From Pseudidiomarina tainanensis (GTDB taxonomy: Bacteria; Pseudomonadota; Gammaproteobacteria; Enterobacterales; Alteromonadaceae), in contig NZ_PIQJ01000001.1 of NCBI RefSeq assembly GCF_004214835.1, positions 1,364,001-1,428,000 of the forward strand: a DNA stretch of 64,000 nt, in the 5' to 3' direction. The notes under the pieces were generated by a model, which saw only the letters and a program-made list of their open reading frames with translations, made no database searches and had not been told where the DNA came from. Of the stretch, positions 26,925-35,783 are shown one piece after another; the stretch's first letter is position 1; every line of letters begins with the position of its first letter. Both the position numbers and the translations under genes were made by a program.

Positions 26925-27260
26925 ATGAGTGCATTATTTTTATTAAAAACACTCGGGTTATTTATTGCCACCGCAGTTGCTGAAATTGTCGGTTGCTATT
27001 TACCCTACTTATGGCTCAAAGAGGGTCATTCTGTTTGGTTACTCATTCCGGCGGCAATGAGCTTAGCCTTATTTGCTTACTTATTAACACTTCATCCAGC
27101 GGAAAGCGGGCGCGTTTACGCAGCCTACGGCGGTATTTACGTATTAACTGCCATAGTCTGGCTGCGAATTGTCGATAAATCGCCTTTATCCAGCTTCGAC
27201 CTGATTGGGACGGCGTTTGTGCTCACAGGCATGGGGATCATTGTATATGGTTGGCGTTAG
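26925..27260 (+). CDS. YnfA/UPF0060-family small membrane protein
   Basis: 111 residues, four membrane helices, and YnfA-family features: [17 protein letters not shown] after helix 1, [17 protein letters not shown] in the middle, and [19 protein letters not shown] at the end. YnfA proteins resemble small multidrug-resistance transporters and are often linked to metal loci, where they are proposed to export toxic compounds. It is coupled to the CDF gene by a 2-bp gap. Transcription probably ends at the hairpin 27382-27413. Confidence 0.88.
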   Translation: MSALFLLKTLGLFIATAVAEIVGCYLPYLWLKEGHSVWLLIPAAMSLALFAYLLTLHPAESGRVYAAYGGIYVLTAIVWLRIVDKSPLSSFDLIGTAFVLTGMGIIVYGWR

Positions 27261-27272
27261 ACTGGGCTGAGA

Positions 27273-27370
27273 TTTAGTAACACGCTAAGTCACACGCTTT
27301 TTATTCCGATTGATTTTAATCTTTAAAAACAGGTTTTTATCAAAACTTTTCGATTCCCGCCTCCGCACCA
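27273..27370. repeat. att-like site 2: arm repeat plus tRNA-like core
   Basis: Arm 27273-27299 (24 of 27 identical to 18054-18080), 50 bp, then a core at 27350-27365 like that at 18131-18144. The core on the plus strand ends TTCGATTCCCGCCTCCGCACCA (two blocks, 27349-27370), which resembles a tRNA or tmRNA T-arm plus CCA end but is one base short, so it is a mimic or remnant. It lies in the 3' end of the integrase gene, the usual place for attP. Confidence 0.55.
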
Positions 27371-27381
27371 TTATTGATAAG

Positions 27382-27413
27382 GCCTCGCTAGAAATAGCGG
27401 GGCTTTTCTTTTT
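27382..27413 (+). terminator. strong rho-independent terminator after the YnfA gene
   Basis: GCCTCGCTA, GAAA loop, TAGCGGGGC (9-bp stem with one G-U) followed by TTTTCTTTTT on the plus strand. It stops transcripts of the czc-CDF-YnfA operon. Its position right after a tRNA-like CCA end (27370) suggests it came from a tRNA or tmRNA gene terminator. Confidence 0.8.
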
Positions 27414-27938
27414 CTGGCTTTGTACCAGATTTGTACCAGTTGTACCATCCACATTGCCCGCCACCCGTTTCAAATGATGACTCGCAAGGTGAGCGTACCG
27501 CAGTACCATCTCATACGATGACCAACCGCCAAGCTCCTGCAACTCTTGTAAGCTTGTGCCGCGTTGAACATGCCAGCTTGCCCATGTATGGCGTAAATCG
27601 TGCCAACGAAAATTTTCAATACCCGCTCGTTTTAACGCTGCATGCCATGCTTTGGTTGATGTGCGCTCAACTGGTTTGCCTTGATACACAAAACAATAGT
27701 GAACATCGTCGCCCTGCACTTCTTGCAACACCGATAAAGCATCGTTATTGAGTGGCACGTTTATCGCCTTTCCTGATTTTGATTGATCAGGATGAATCCA
27801 CGCAAAACCACGTTCTAAGTCCACTTGATCCCACCGTAGATAACTCACATTCGACTGACGCAAACCTGTAGCCAGTGAAAATTGAGCCATCAACCGCAGA
27901 TGCTTAGGTAACTCATTCAATAAACGTTGTGCTTCATC

Positions 27939-27972
27939 GTGTAATCCCCCCGATTTTTCGGGGGGATTACAC
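27939..27972. repeat. perfect 15-bp inverted repeat truncating the integrase
   Basis: GTGTAATCCCCCCGA and TCGGGGGGATTACAC with a TTTT loop. It stands exactly where integrase similarity ends. It may be a solitary terminator-like palindrome or the scar of a small mobile repeat. Confidence 0.75.
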
Positions 27973-28008
27973 ATTGGCTGTAGGAAAAAGATTACGGATA
28001 AAGTTAGC

Positions 28009-28191
28009 TTAGTATGTGCTCGTTGATTTAGGCTGCAAGGTTAACGTTAAACCAAGTGCAGATGCCACCTTAGCGATAGTTGAAAATGTCGGATCTCCAT
28101 CAGATTCCTCCACGCATGCATCCAAATATGCTTGAATGGCTTCGTCATTATCGAGGTGTTGTGTGTATGTAACTACCCCGGGGTTTGTCAA
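28009..28191 (-). pseudogene. HigA-type antitoxin remnant with internal deletion
   Basis: The 60-codon frame has no ATG. It joins the family's N-terminal part (LDNDEAIQAYLDACVEES) directly to its C-terminal part (DGDPTFSTIAKVASALGLTL), missing the central 40 or so residues with the helix-turn-helix. Relatives are XRE-type addiction-module antidotes of about 100 residues. No HigB toxin is adjacent. Non-functional relic. Confidence 0.6.
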
Positions 28192-28309
28192 CTGCAGTTA
28201 ACAACCTGTGCGTTGACACGAGGTTTGAAGAGTATGGTTAGTTGGTAAAAGTGGCAAACGTAATATTGTGTAGGATAAAAACTTAATAGTTAAAATTCGA
28301 CGAAGCTAT

Positions 28310-28386
28310 GTCCGCTGTGTGCCAATAGCGGACTTTAAATACAAAAATAAAAGCACCTCAAGCTTGTATCAAAAGGTGCCTTTTTA
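28310..28386 (-). terminator. terminator of the second czc operon
   Basis: On the minus strand GCACCT (revcomp of AGGTGC 28374-28379) pairs with AGGTGC (28353-28358) and is followed by TTTTATTTTT; on the plus strand it is followed by TTTTTATTTT, so it works both ways. A further hairpin GTCCGCT/AGCGGAC lies at 28310-28333. It ends the DUF6488 transcript. Confidence 0.75.
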
Positions 28387-28391
28387 TTTTG

Positions 28392-28724
28392 TTAAAAATC
28401 GTTTTTACCTTTAACAGCGATAACACGACCGTTTTTAGCAATTTGGAAATAAAGCTTATTTTCATTGCTAGGATTAGACGCACTAACAACGTAAAAATTG
28501 TCTTCAACATTAGCAATCGAAAGTTGAGATTTATCAATATTCTTCCATGACTCATCTAACTTACCAACTTCAAAACCCGCGTCTTTAAATGTCATCTTTT
28601 TGATCAAGGTGGCAGAAATGCTAATTGCTTTCTGACCGCTGATAACCCCATGATCACCATGAGCTTGTACGTTACCAGTAAGCAAGGCACCACAAAGTGC
28701 AACAATTGATATTAGTTTGTTCAT
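28392..28724 (-). CDS. DUF6488-family secreted protein
   Basis: 110 residues from ATG 28722-28724; longer frames would bury the signal peptide MNKLISIVALCGALLTGNVQA. The mature protein begins HGDHG and contains ISGQKAISISATLIKKMTFK and a YFQIAKNGRVIAVKG end. Similar proteins occur last in czc-like operons of related bacteria. No biochemical role is known; the leading His motif suggests periplasmic metal contact. 40 bp downstream of the anchor-protein gene. Confidence 0.65.
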   Translation of the reverse strand: MNKLISIVALCGALLTGNVQAHGDHGVISGQKAISISATLIKKMTFKDAGFEVGKLDESWKNIDKSQLSIANVEDNFYVVSASNPSNENKLYFQIAKNGRVIAVKGKNDF

Positions 28725-28764
28725 TTTAGTTCCCATTAAATATCTGATATTAAGTTTCAAGTCG

Positions 28765-29289
28765 TTATTGTTTAAGGCCAATAACTTCATATTGCCCTTT
28801 AACCAGTAGCTGTATAGAAACAGACTTATCTGATTTGTTTTTCCAGTACCAACCATGAGAGCCAGTAAATGGCGTGGTATAGCTGCCTTTCATTTCATTA
28901 GCTGTAGCAATGGTGTAGCTTTCAAAATATCCCGTTGTGTCGCCTTCAGGCTCACCATGTAAATCGAAGTACAATGAAGCACCATCGGTTAACCATTCAT
29001 AGGTCATTTTTTCATGCTGTTTCATATAGAATTTATATTCAATGCCACGTCCCGCTGGAACGGTCACTTCTATTGTTTGAAACTCATCGGTGCCTTTAGT
29101 CGTCTCTAATGACGTTGTTTCCATTTCAGCCGCTTGTGCAAGTGCTGTTAAACCTAACTTGCCACCGAGACCTGTCGGATCGATGTTGTACTCTGCTGGT
29201 AAGATAAAGGTAACCAGAGTAATAGCCGCGACGACGACTGCTGAGATACTCGCTTTAACGAGTGTTTTGGTACTAACTGTATGTTGCAT
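28765..29289 (-). CDS. Membrane-anchored protein of the czc operon
   Basis: 174 residues with one N-terminal membrane helix (about 11-31) and a periplasmic beta-rich domain (about 65-170; VTVPAGRGIEYKFYMKQHEK, FDLHGEPEGDTTGYF, SHGWYWKNKSDKSVSIQLLV). Proteins of this kind are usually named transmembrane anchor proteins and follow heavy-metal RND genes. The periplasmic part resembles a ligand-binding jelly roll, but this is impression only. It lies between hupE and the DUF6488 gene. Confidence 0.7.
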   Translation of the reverse strand: MQHTVSTKTLVKASISAVVVAAITLVTFILPAEYNIDPTGLGGKLGLTALAQAAEMETTSLETTKGTDEFQTIEVTVPAGRGIEYKFYMKQHEKMTYEWLTDGASLYFDLHGEPEGDTTGYFESYTIATANEMKGSYTTPFTGSHGWYWKNKSDKSVSIQLLVKGQYEVIGLKQ

Positions 29290-29344
29290 AAGATTCTCTT
29301 TTTGTTTTCTCTAATTTGTCGCGTATTTCTATTGATTGAATCAA

Positions 29345-30040
29345 TTAAATAACGAAATAACCTGTAAGTTGATAGCCCATCAACATCACACCAGCGCTCA
29401 TTAATGCGCCATTGGTAATTGTTGAAAATCGTTGGAATGACGGTAATTTTCGCCACGCATTTATCAAAATAAGTATCAGTGCAAGTGCCGCAAATTGACC
29501 AAGCTCGACACCAATATTAAACGCAATTAAATTGGTCACTAAGCCATCATCCGGAAGGCTGAATTCTTGTAACTTGGTTGCTAAACCAAAGCCATGAAAC
29601 AGACCAAAAATCAGCACCGCCCATTGGGTATTAGGTTGCCAATTAAAGCAACGCTTAAAGCCACCTAGATTATCGAAGCCCTTATAAATTACAGAAAAAC
29701 CGATAATGGCATCAATTAAATAAGCATTAACTTGAATATCGCTTAACACGCCAAATAGCAATGTTGTGCTATGTCCGATAGTAAACATAGTGACGTACAA
29801 AAGTATGTCACGGCTGCGATATAAGAAGAAGATAACACCGACTAAAAACAACAAATGGTCATAGCCCGTTATCATATGCTTAGCGCCTATGTATAAGAAT
29901 GGAATAAACTGAACACCCGTATTTTGCTCTAAAAACGCTCTGGTTTTGTCATCAACTCCGTGAGCCAAAGCTTCAACACTGATAAGCGCTAACAGCGCAA
30001 TCGTCAGATAGGTCAGTACTTTAATCATGTTACTTGGCAT
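29345..30040 (-). CDS. HupE/UreJ-family membrane protein
   Basis: 231 residues from ATG 30038-30040, preferred because GGAG lies 7 nt upstream; it overlaps the czcA stop by 11 bp. About six to seven membrane helices with the family motifs AKHMITGYDHLLFLVGV, FTIGHSTTLLFG and FGLFHGFGLA, whose His/Asp residues bind metal. HupE/UreJ proteins are putative Ni or Co permeases. In a czc operon it may supply or sense Ni/Co/Zn at the membrane. The substrate is inferred. Confidence 0.85.
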   Translation of the reverse strand: MPSNMIKVLTYLTIALLALISVEALAHGVDDKTRAFLEQNTGVQFIPFLYIGAKHMITGYDHLLFLVGVIFFLYRSRDILLYVTMFTIGHSTTLLFGVLSDIQVNAYLIDAIIGFSVIYKGFDNLGGFKRCFNWQPNTQWAVLIFGLFHGFGLATKLQEFSLPDDGLVTNLIAFNIGVELGQFAALALILILINAWRKLPSFQRFSTITNGALMSAGVMLMGYQLTGYFVI

Positions 30041-33000
30041 CTTGTGACTCCAATACTTCAACATCAGTCAAAATAGACTCCTTTTCTTTATGTAAAATTC
30101 TATACAAGGCAGGAATGACAAACAGGGTCAAAATCGTTGACGAAATAATGCCGCCAATGACCACTGTTGCTAGAGGCCGCTGAACCTCTGAGCCTATGCC
30201 CGTATTTAGCGCCATAGGAATAAAACCTAATGATGCAACGAGTGCCGTTGTTAACACAGGTCGAAGACGCGTCAGCGCACCGTCAAAGATTGCTTTATCA
30301 AGTGCCAGCCCATCTTTGCGCAGCTCTCTAATAAACGACACCATAACCAGTCCATTTAAGATGGCGATGCCCGATAAGGCAATAAAGCCAACCGCTGCCG
30401 AAATTGAGAATGGAATATCACGTAGTAACAGCGCTGCAATACCACCAGTTAATGCGAGCGGAACCCCCGTAAAGATGATCATGGCATCTTTAAATGAGTT
30501 AAGTGCGAGGATTAACAAACCAACAATCATGATTAAAGTGACAGGTACAACAATACTCAGGCGCTCTGAAGCGGATTGCAGTTTTTGATAAGTGCCGCCA
30601 TATTCCACCCAGTAGCCTGCTGGAACTTCTACGTTTTCTTCAATAACCGTTTTAATATCACCAACGAAACTTCCTAAGTCTCTTCCGCGAACATTGGCAG
30701 TTACCACCACTCTCCGTTTACCATTTTCACGGTTAATTTGGTTTGCACCAGATATCAACTCAATATCAACTAATTCTTTAAGCGGTACTGAATGTCCATC
30801 AGCCAAAGTTATCGGTAAATAAGGTAATGAATCGATATCATTACGTTTAGACTCTGCAAGACGCACTACAATATCAGAACGGACATCGCCTTGATAAAAC
30901 TTACCTGCGATTGTACCGCCCATAGCCGTTGCCACTTGAGACTGTACTTGGCTGATGTTAATGCCAAACTGCATCAGTTTTTCACGATTTGGTACAAGAT
31001 TAAGCATAGGTAACCCAGTAGTTTGCTCAACTTGTATATCTACAGCACCTTCAACCTGAGAGATTGCACCCTCTATCTCATCGCCTAACGTGGTCAACGT
31101 ATCAAAGTCATCACCAAACACTTTTATCGCAAGTTCAGCTCTGACCCCTGCCAATAATTCGTTGAAACGCATTTGTATTGGCTGTAAAAACTCATAGCGG
31201 TTACCCGGAATTGGCTCTACTAGCGCGGCTAGCTCTTCTACGATTTGTACTTTAGTTTTGTCAGGATCAGGCCATAACTCGCGAGGTTTCAAGATAATAA
31301 AGTTATCAGCGACACTTGGCGGCACGGCATCGGTTGCAACATCGGCCGTTCCTATTTTGGCAAAAACGCGCTCAACTTCTGGCATTTGTTTAATTTTATC
31401 TTCTAAGGATTCCTGAAGCGCGATTGCTTGAGACAGTGATGTACCCGGAATCCGCAGCGCGTGCATGGCAATATCACCTTCATCCAAATTAGGCGCAAAT
31501 TCACTACCTAGCTTAGTTGCCTGATAACCTGACAAACCCACTAATACTGTTGCGGCTACAACCACTAACCAACGGGCTTTTAATACCCAGTTCAATGCTG
31601 GTTTATACAGAACAGCAGCACCACGAATTATTGGGCTGTGTTTTTCTTTCACAGGCTTTTTAAATAACAAGGCAACCATAGCAGGTACAAAGGTAACCGA
31701 TAACACCATAGCGCTAAGTAAAGCGATAACCACGGTGATCGCCATAGGGTGGAACATCTTACCTTCAACACCTTCTAGGGCAAAAATTGGTAAGTAAACA
31801 GCGGTGATAATAAACACACCAAATAGCGCTGGGCGTATGACTTCTTTTGTTGCTTCGAACACGAGTTCCATACGTTCTTTTAGCGGCAGAGGACTGCTCC
31901 CCGCCTGACTTAGCCTGCGAAGGCAATTTTCTACAATGATAATGGCACCATCGACTAACAAGCCAAAATCTAACGCGCCTAAACTCATCAGGTTTGCACT
32001 CACACGAGTTTGTACCATACCTGTCACTGTCATTAACATGGCAAAAGGGATCACTAAGGCAGTTAAGAATGCGGCTCTAAAGTTACCTAAAAGAACAAAG
32101 AGTACAACGATTACCAGTATCGCCCCTTCGGTCAGGTTAAGTTGAACTGTTTTGAGGGTTTTATCTACTAATTTAGTACGGTCATAAACAGCAGTTGCGA
32201 CAATACCTTCTGGCAAAGTGGCGTTAATTTCCTTGAGCTTTTCTCCCACTGCATGGGCAACGGTGCGGCTGTTTTCACCAATAAGCATGAACACAGTACT
32301 CATTACCACTTCACGACCATTTTGTGTAGCAGCACCAGTTCTTAGCCCTTTGCCGTTTTCAATATCGGCTACGTCTTTTATATAAATTGATGAACCATCA
32401 ACCGACTTAAGCGGAATATTACCAATGGCAGTCATATCAGTAACCTGACCGGGCAGCCTTAACAACCACTGCGCGCCATTTTGCTCAATAAAGCCTGCAC
32501 CTTGGTTTTGGTTGTTTTGCGAAATTGCATCAACCACATCGGCTTGTGACAGCCCAAAAGCAAGTAACTTTTCAGGTTTGAAAGCGACTAATATTTCACG
32601 CTCAAATCCCCCTATCGGGTTCACTTCTACTACACCCGGAACCCGCATTAACTGTGGTCTTATTGTCCAGTCATGTACGGTGCGTAAATCCGTTGGTGTA
32701 ATAGGCGTGCCATCAGCATGTGTAGCATCAGGCTCAGCATCAACGGTGAACATGAATATTTCACCAAGACCTGTCGCAATTGGCCCAAGTTGAGGCTCTA
32801 AGCCCAGCGGTAATTCAGCGCGTGCCGCTGATAAACGCTCATTAACAAGCTGACGGGCAAAATAGACATCAGTATCATCACTGAATATTGCAACCACTTG
32901 AGATAGGCCATAACGAGAAACTGAGCGGGTATAGATCAACCCCGGTAAACCCGACAACGCGGTCTCTAACGGAAAGGTTACCCTTTGCTCAACTTCTAAC

Positions 33001-33173
33001 GGAGTAAAACCAGCCGCTTCGGTATTGATCATTACCTGCACATTGGTGATATCGGGCACTGCATCAATCGGTAGTTTGGTAAAATTCCAAATACCTAGAC
33101 CTGAAACCGCTAACACCATCACCATCACAAGGAATTTGCGCTTTATTGAAAAGCGTAAAATTGACTCCAACAT
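30030..33173 (-). CDS. czcA: CzcA-type heavy-metal RND permease (BlaI-controlled operon)
   Basis: 1047 residues from ATG 33171-33173, with AGGAG 7 nt upstream; a longer frame is not supported. Full RND layout. TM4 reads GALDFGLLVDGAIIIVEN, with both Asp and the Glu of the divalent-cation Czc/Cnr/Ncc group, unlike the other two pumps in this window. Substrates are therefore likely Zn, Co, Cd or Ni. N-terminal porter motif LPIDAVPDITNVQVMINT is intact. It overlaps hupE by 11 bp and starts 10 bp after the czcB stop. Confidence 0.92.
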   Translation of the reverse strand: MLESILRFSIKRKFLVMVMVLAVSGLGIWNFTKLPIDAVPDITNVQVMINTEAAGFTPLEVEQRVTFPLETALSGLPGLIYTRSVSRYGLSQVVAIFSDDTDVYFARQLVNERLSAARAELPLGLEPQLGPIATGLGEIFMFTVDAEPDATHADGTPITPTDLRTVHDWTIRPQLMRVPGVVEVNPIGGFEREILVAFKPEKLLAFGLSQADVVDAISQNNQNQGAGFIEQNGAQWLLRLPGQVTDMTAIGNIPLKSVDGSSIYIKDVADIENGKGLRTGAATQNGREVVMSTVFMLIGENSRTVAHAVGEKLKEINATLPEGIVATAVYDRTKLVDKTLKTVQLNLTEGAILVIVVLFVLLGNFRAAFLTALVIPFAMLMTVTGMVQTRVSANLMSLGALDFGLLVDGAIIIVENCLRRLSQAGSSPLPLKERMELVFEATKEVIRPALFGVFIITAVYLPIFALEGVEGKMFHPMAITVVIALLSAMVLSVTFVPAMVALLFKKPVKEKHSPIIRGAAVLYKPALNWVLKARWLVVVAATVLVGLSGYQATKLGSEFAPNLDEGDIAMHALRIPGTSLSQAIALQESLEDKIKQMPEVERVFAKIGTADVATDAVPPSVADNFIILKPRELWPDPDKTKVQIVEELAALVEPIPGNRYEFLQPIQMRFNELLAGVRAELAIKVFGDDFDTLTTLGDEIEGAISQVEGAVDIQVEQTTGLPMLNLVPNREKLMQFGINISQVQSQVATAMGGTIAGKFYQGDVRSDIVVRLAESKRNDIDSLPYLPITLADGHSVPLKELVDIELISGANQINRENGKRRVVVTANVRGRDLGSFVGDIKTVIEENVEVPAGYWVEYGGTYQKLQSASERLSIVVPVTLIMIVGLLILALNSFKDAMIIFTGVPLALTGGIAALLLRDIPFSISAAVGFIALSGIAILNGLVMVSFIRELRKDGLALDKAIFDGALTRLRPVLTTALVASLGFIPMALNTGIGSEVQRPLATVVIGGIISSTILTLFVIPALYRILHKEKESILTDVEVLESQDAK

Positions 33174-33183
33174 TGTTACACTC

Positions 33184-34416
33184 CTAGTGATCGTGTGATG
33201 CGCCAGACTTTTCAATGTCGGCTTTTAAGATGTAGCTATTGTCGGTCACGTATTCGGTTCCCGCTTTTAAGCCACCTAATACTTCAATCCATTCGCCTCC
33301 AGCGCGGCCTAACTCAAGCATACGAACTTCATACTGCTCACCCACTTTGGCGTAAACGACAGTAAAATCTCTAAAGCCTTGCAAGCCCACACGTTTAACT
33401 GCCAGTGGCACATCAATAGTGGCAATTTCTATGTCAGCTTTAACAAAACTGCCTTCAGAAAACAGGCCATCAGCTAATTCGACCCAAACTATTCTTGCCT
33501 GATCATCTCTCACGCTAGGCTCAATAAATGACACCTTACCTGCTAGGGTTTCCTCATGACCTTCAACGTTTAACGTTACTGGCGTTTCCAGTTTCACCTT
33601 GGAATAATCCGAAGGATAAACCGCTAATTTGGCAATATGGCGATTAAAATTAGTAATGGTCAGTAAGGTTCTACCACCCGTTTGCTCACCCGCGTTTGCG
33701 AATAACTGGGTAACAACACCGTTAGTGGGCGATTTAATAACGTAGGGTTTAAGACTTTCATTACTCTCTACTGTGAACAGCGTTTGGCCTTGTTTAACAG
33801 TTTCACCGTAATTGACATGTAACTTGGTGATTTCACCATCAAAACGGGCAGCAATGTTTCGCTTAGCGTCCACAGGTAAACTTAATTTGCCATAAGCGGG
33901 AATGGTTTGATGAATGGTCGCAGGGCCTGCAATTTCAGTGTTGATTTCCATTGCATCGGCAACTGCCTGTTCAATCGTGGTGCGACCTTCGAAGTTGTCA
34001 TATCGCCAATTGTACTTTTTACCCTGATAAGTGGCTTCAATGGCAACAACAAAAGAGTGAGGCTCATAAATGACCATATCACCGCGAAGAAAATCACCTT
34101 GGGCATTAAAGTTAATATCATCAGTACCATCGCCTAAGCGAATTAATTTTACGTTTAAATCGACTTTCTTTGGATCGATAGGCTGTCCATCATTAGTCGC
34201 CCAAACTCGAAATTCTGGTGGCACACCTGTTTCAAAAATAGATAGCTCTATTGCAAAATCACCATCTCGTAACATGCGCCCACGGTGTGGACCTTTCTCT
34301 GGTTCAGCTTGCTCTGTTGCTGGTGTTGATGATGCAACAGCATTAGGTGCGATGACACCTGTTAATGAGATAAGTATCGCCAAGCTCAGTGACGACAGGA
34401 TATTTTTATTTTTCAT
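33184..34416 (-). CDS. czcB: CzcB-type periplasmic adaptor
   Basis: 410 residues from ATG 34414-34416, where the signal peptide begins (MKNKNILSSLSLAILISL); a GTG start 30 nt upstream is possible. After the signal there is an extra N-terminal beta domain (about 40-140: GPHRGRMLRDGDFAIELSIF, then WATNDGQPIDPKKVDL), found in one branch of CzcB proteins, and then the lipoyl and barrel domains. The C-terminus is HDH. It bridges the pump at 30030-33173 and the channel at 34433-35770. Overlap or near-abutment with both shows one operon. Confidence 0.88.
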   Translation of the reverse strand: MKNKNILSSLSLAILISLTGVIAPNAVASSTPATEQAEPEKGPHRGRMLRDGDFAIELSIFETGVPPEFRVWATNDGQPIDPKKVDLNVKLIRLGDGTDDINFNAQGDFLRGDMVIYEPHSFVVAIEATYQGKKYNWRYDNFEGRTTIEQAVADAMEINTEIAGPATIHQTIPAYGKLSLPVDAKRNIAARFDGEITKLHVNYGETVKQGQTLFTVESNESLKPYVIKSPTNGVVTQLFANAGEQTGGRTLLTITNFNRHIAKLAVYPSDYSKVKLETPVTLNVEGHEETLAGKVSFIEPSVRDDQARIVWVELADGLFSEGSFVKADIEIATIDVPLAVKRVGLQGFRDFTVVYAKVGEQYEVRMLELGRAGGEWIEVLGGLKAGTEYVTDNSYILKADIEKSGASHDH

Positions 34417-34432
34417 AAGTTTGCTCACGGTT

Positions 34433-35770
34433 CTACTCGCTATCACTAACGGACACGCCAGTTAGACGTTGAATTTCAATATGTTGTAAGTGCAAAGATT
34501 GATAGGCATCAAGTAACTGATTTTGGGCGCTAAGTAGCTCTCTACGGTTATCACTCCACTGGTTGTAGCTAAGCTTGCCGATATCAAATGCCTGACTTGC
34601 TTCAGTCAATGCGGTTTCTAGTACGGGAATAATTTCAGCTTGAATCGTTTCAATGACATGGTGGGAATGCGCCATTTCTTGCAATAGTACATATAGCTGT
34701 GCATCAAGTTTCTGCATTAAGGCTTGTTGCTGAGTTGCCAGTACATCTTGTTTTGCGCGTAAGGCCGCTATTGTTCCTGCATTTCTATTGGCATTCCCCC
34801 AAGGAATAGAGATACCCGCCACTAAACCAAAGTCATCTGTCGCTTCATATCGTCTCAATCCCGCAGTGAGTTGCCACTGAGGTTTTGCTTCAATGCGTGC
34901 AAGCTCCATTTGAGACTGAGCGATACGTTGTTCATTAACAAACTGCTGTATTTGTGGGATTTGCTTAAGCTTGATTAGCTGGCTTTCTACCGAGGGAATT
35001 TCCGGCTTAAGCATTAAATTCCCCGTTAATTTAAGCTCAGCCTGAGGCTTGCCCCATAAAGATGACAGTTGATAATGACTGGCTTTTAATTCGTGCTCTA
35101 AATCTTCTACAGCGAGATTTCTTCGAACCAGCTCGGCTTGAGCCAAGCGCATTTCAACATTGGAACTTTTACCCGCTTTTACTCTTTTGGCAATCGCGTC
35201 AACCACTTCCTGTGCCTGAGAAACTGCTAATTGATTTAATTTCAAGCGCTCTTGCTTTATCAAGATTTCAACAAACTGCTTTGCAACAATCGCAGAAAGA
35301 TCGAGTGCTTTTATTTTTTGCTCTACTATTACTGCACTTGCTTGGCTTTTTGCCGCATTAACTCTGCCATCAATTTGATCTTGTTGAAGTAGCCAAGAGT
35401 AAGTGAGTGTCGATTGCATACTTTTTAATGCACTATGCTCACCTGTCCCTAACGCATCCTCAATCATTAAACCTATTTGAGGGCGTTCTCCAATGGCAGC
35501 TTGCTCGATATTGCCTTGCCACACAGCTTCTTCAGCTACCAAGGCTTTCAGTTCGGGATGACTTTCTAGAGTCATGGTCACAGCCTTGCTCAGATTAATA
35601 ATCTGATGTGATGACTGTATTTGCTGCTGGGACTGCGAATTAGCCAAAGAGGGTGTTGGTATTGCTAAACCAACTCCCGTTGTTACAGCTATACCAACAG
35701 CCAAAAACCGATAGCTAATCGGTTTTTTTTCGTTGCTATTACGCTTGTTTTTATATGGGTTAAATCTCAT
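34433..35770 (-). CDS. czcC: CzcC-type TolC-family outer-membrane factor
   Basis: 445 residues; AAGGA lies 7 nt before ATG 35768-35770. The first 24 residues are basic (MRFNPYKNKRNSNEKK), then a hydrophobic signal segment (about 20-42). Two outer-membrane-efflux repeats follow (INLSKAVTMTLESHPELKAL; second from about 245). A 25-bp dyad lies inside codons 14-23, so if transcription starts there the protein would need a later start, but no good one is seen. It starts 13 bp after the M56 peptidase stop. Confidence 0.85.
   Translation of the reverse strand: MRFNPYKNKRNSNEKKPISYRFLAVGIAVTTGVGLAIPTPSLANSQSQQQIQSSHQIINLSKAVTMTLESHPELKALVAEEAVWQGNIEQAAIGERPQIGLMIEDALGTGEHSALKSMQSTLTYSWLLQQDQIDGRVNAAKSQASAVIVEQKIKALDLSAIVAKQFVEILIKQERLKLNQLAVSQAQEVVDAIAKRVKAGKSSNVEMRLAQAELVRRNLAVEDLEHELKASHYQLSSLWGKPQAELKLTGNLMLKPEIPSVESQLIKLKQIPQIQQFVNEQRIAQSQMELARIEAKPQWQLTAGLRRYEATDDFGLVAGISIPWGNANRNAGTIAALRAKQDVLATQQQALMQKLDAQLYVLLQEMAHSHHVIETIQAEIIPVLETALTEASQAFDIGKLSYNQWSDNRRELLSAQNQLLDAYQSLHLQHIEIQRLTGVSVSDSE
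35703..35727. promoter_or_regulatory. BlaI-type operator, copy 2 (inside czcC start)
   Basis: AAAAACCGAT-AGCTA-ATCGGTTTTT: 10-bp arms identical to those at 37202-37226 with a different 5-bp spacer. On the minus strand it precedes nothing but czcC. It could be a second operator that separates control of czcCBA from blaI, a roadblock to read-through from blaI, or a terminator, since a T-run follows the dyad on both strands. Confidence 0.6.
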
Positions 35771-35783
35771 TCCATATCCTTAA

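Larger units (their letters stand above)
27285..27974 (-). pseudogene. Tyrosine integrase, N-terminally truncated
   Basis: The 229-codon frame keeps the whole catalytic domain: first Arg in LATGLRQSNVSYLRW, HDLRHTWASWHVQRG with the His-x2-Arg, and GGWSSYEMVLRYAHL with the Tyr nucleophile. Arm-binding and core-binding N-terminal domains are missing; the first 11 residues are read through a perfect hairpin (27939-27972), and nothing integrase-like lies upstream. The C-terminal 50 residues are basic and run through an att-like site. It is probably a relic of the enzyme that built this part of the island. Confidence 0.8.

Noticed and set aside
27349-27370. Possible tRNA or tmRNA gene end followed by a terminator
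   Set aside because: Only the T-loop to CCA part is present, one base short of a proper stem layout, and it lies in the integrase frame; treated as part of an att site.
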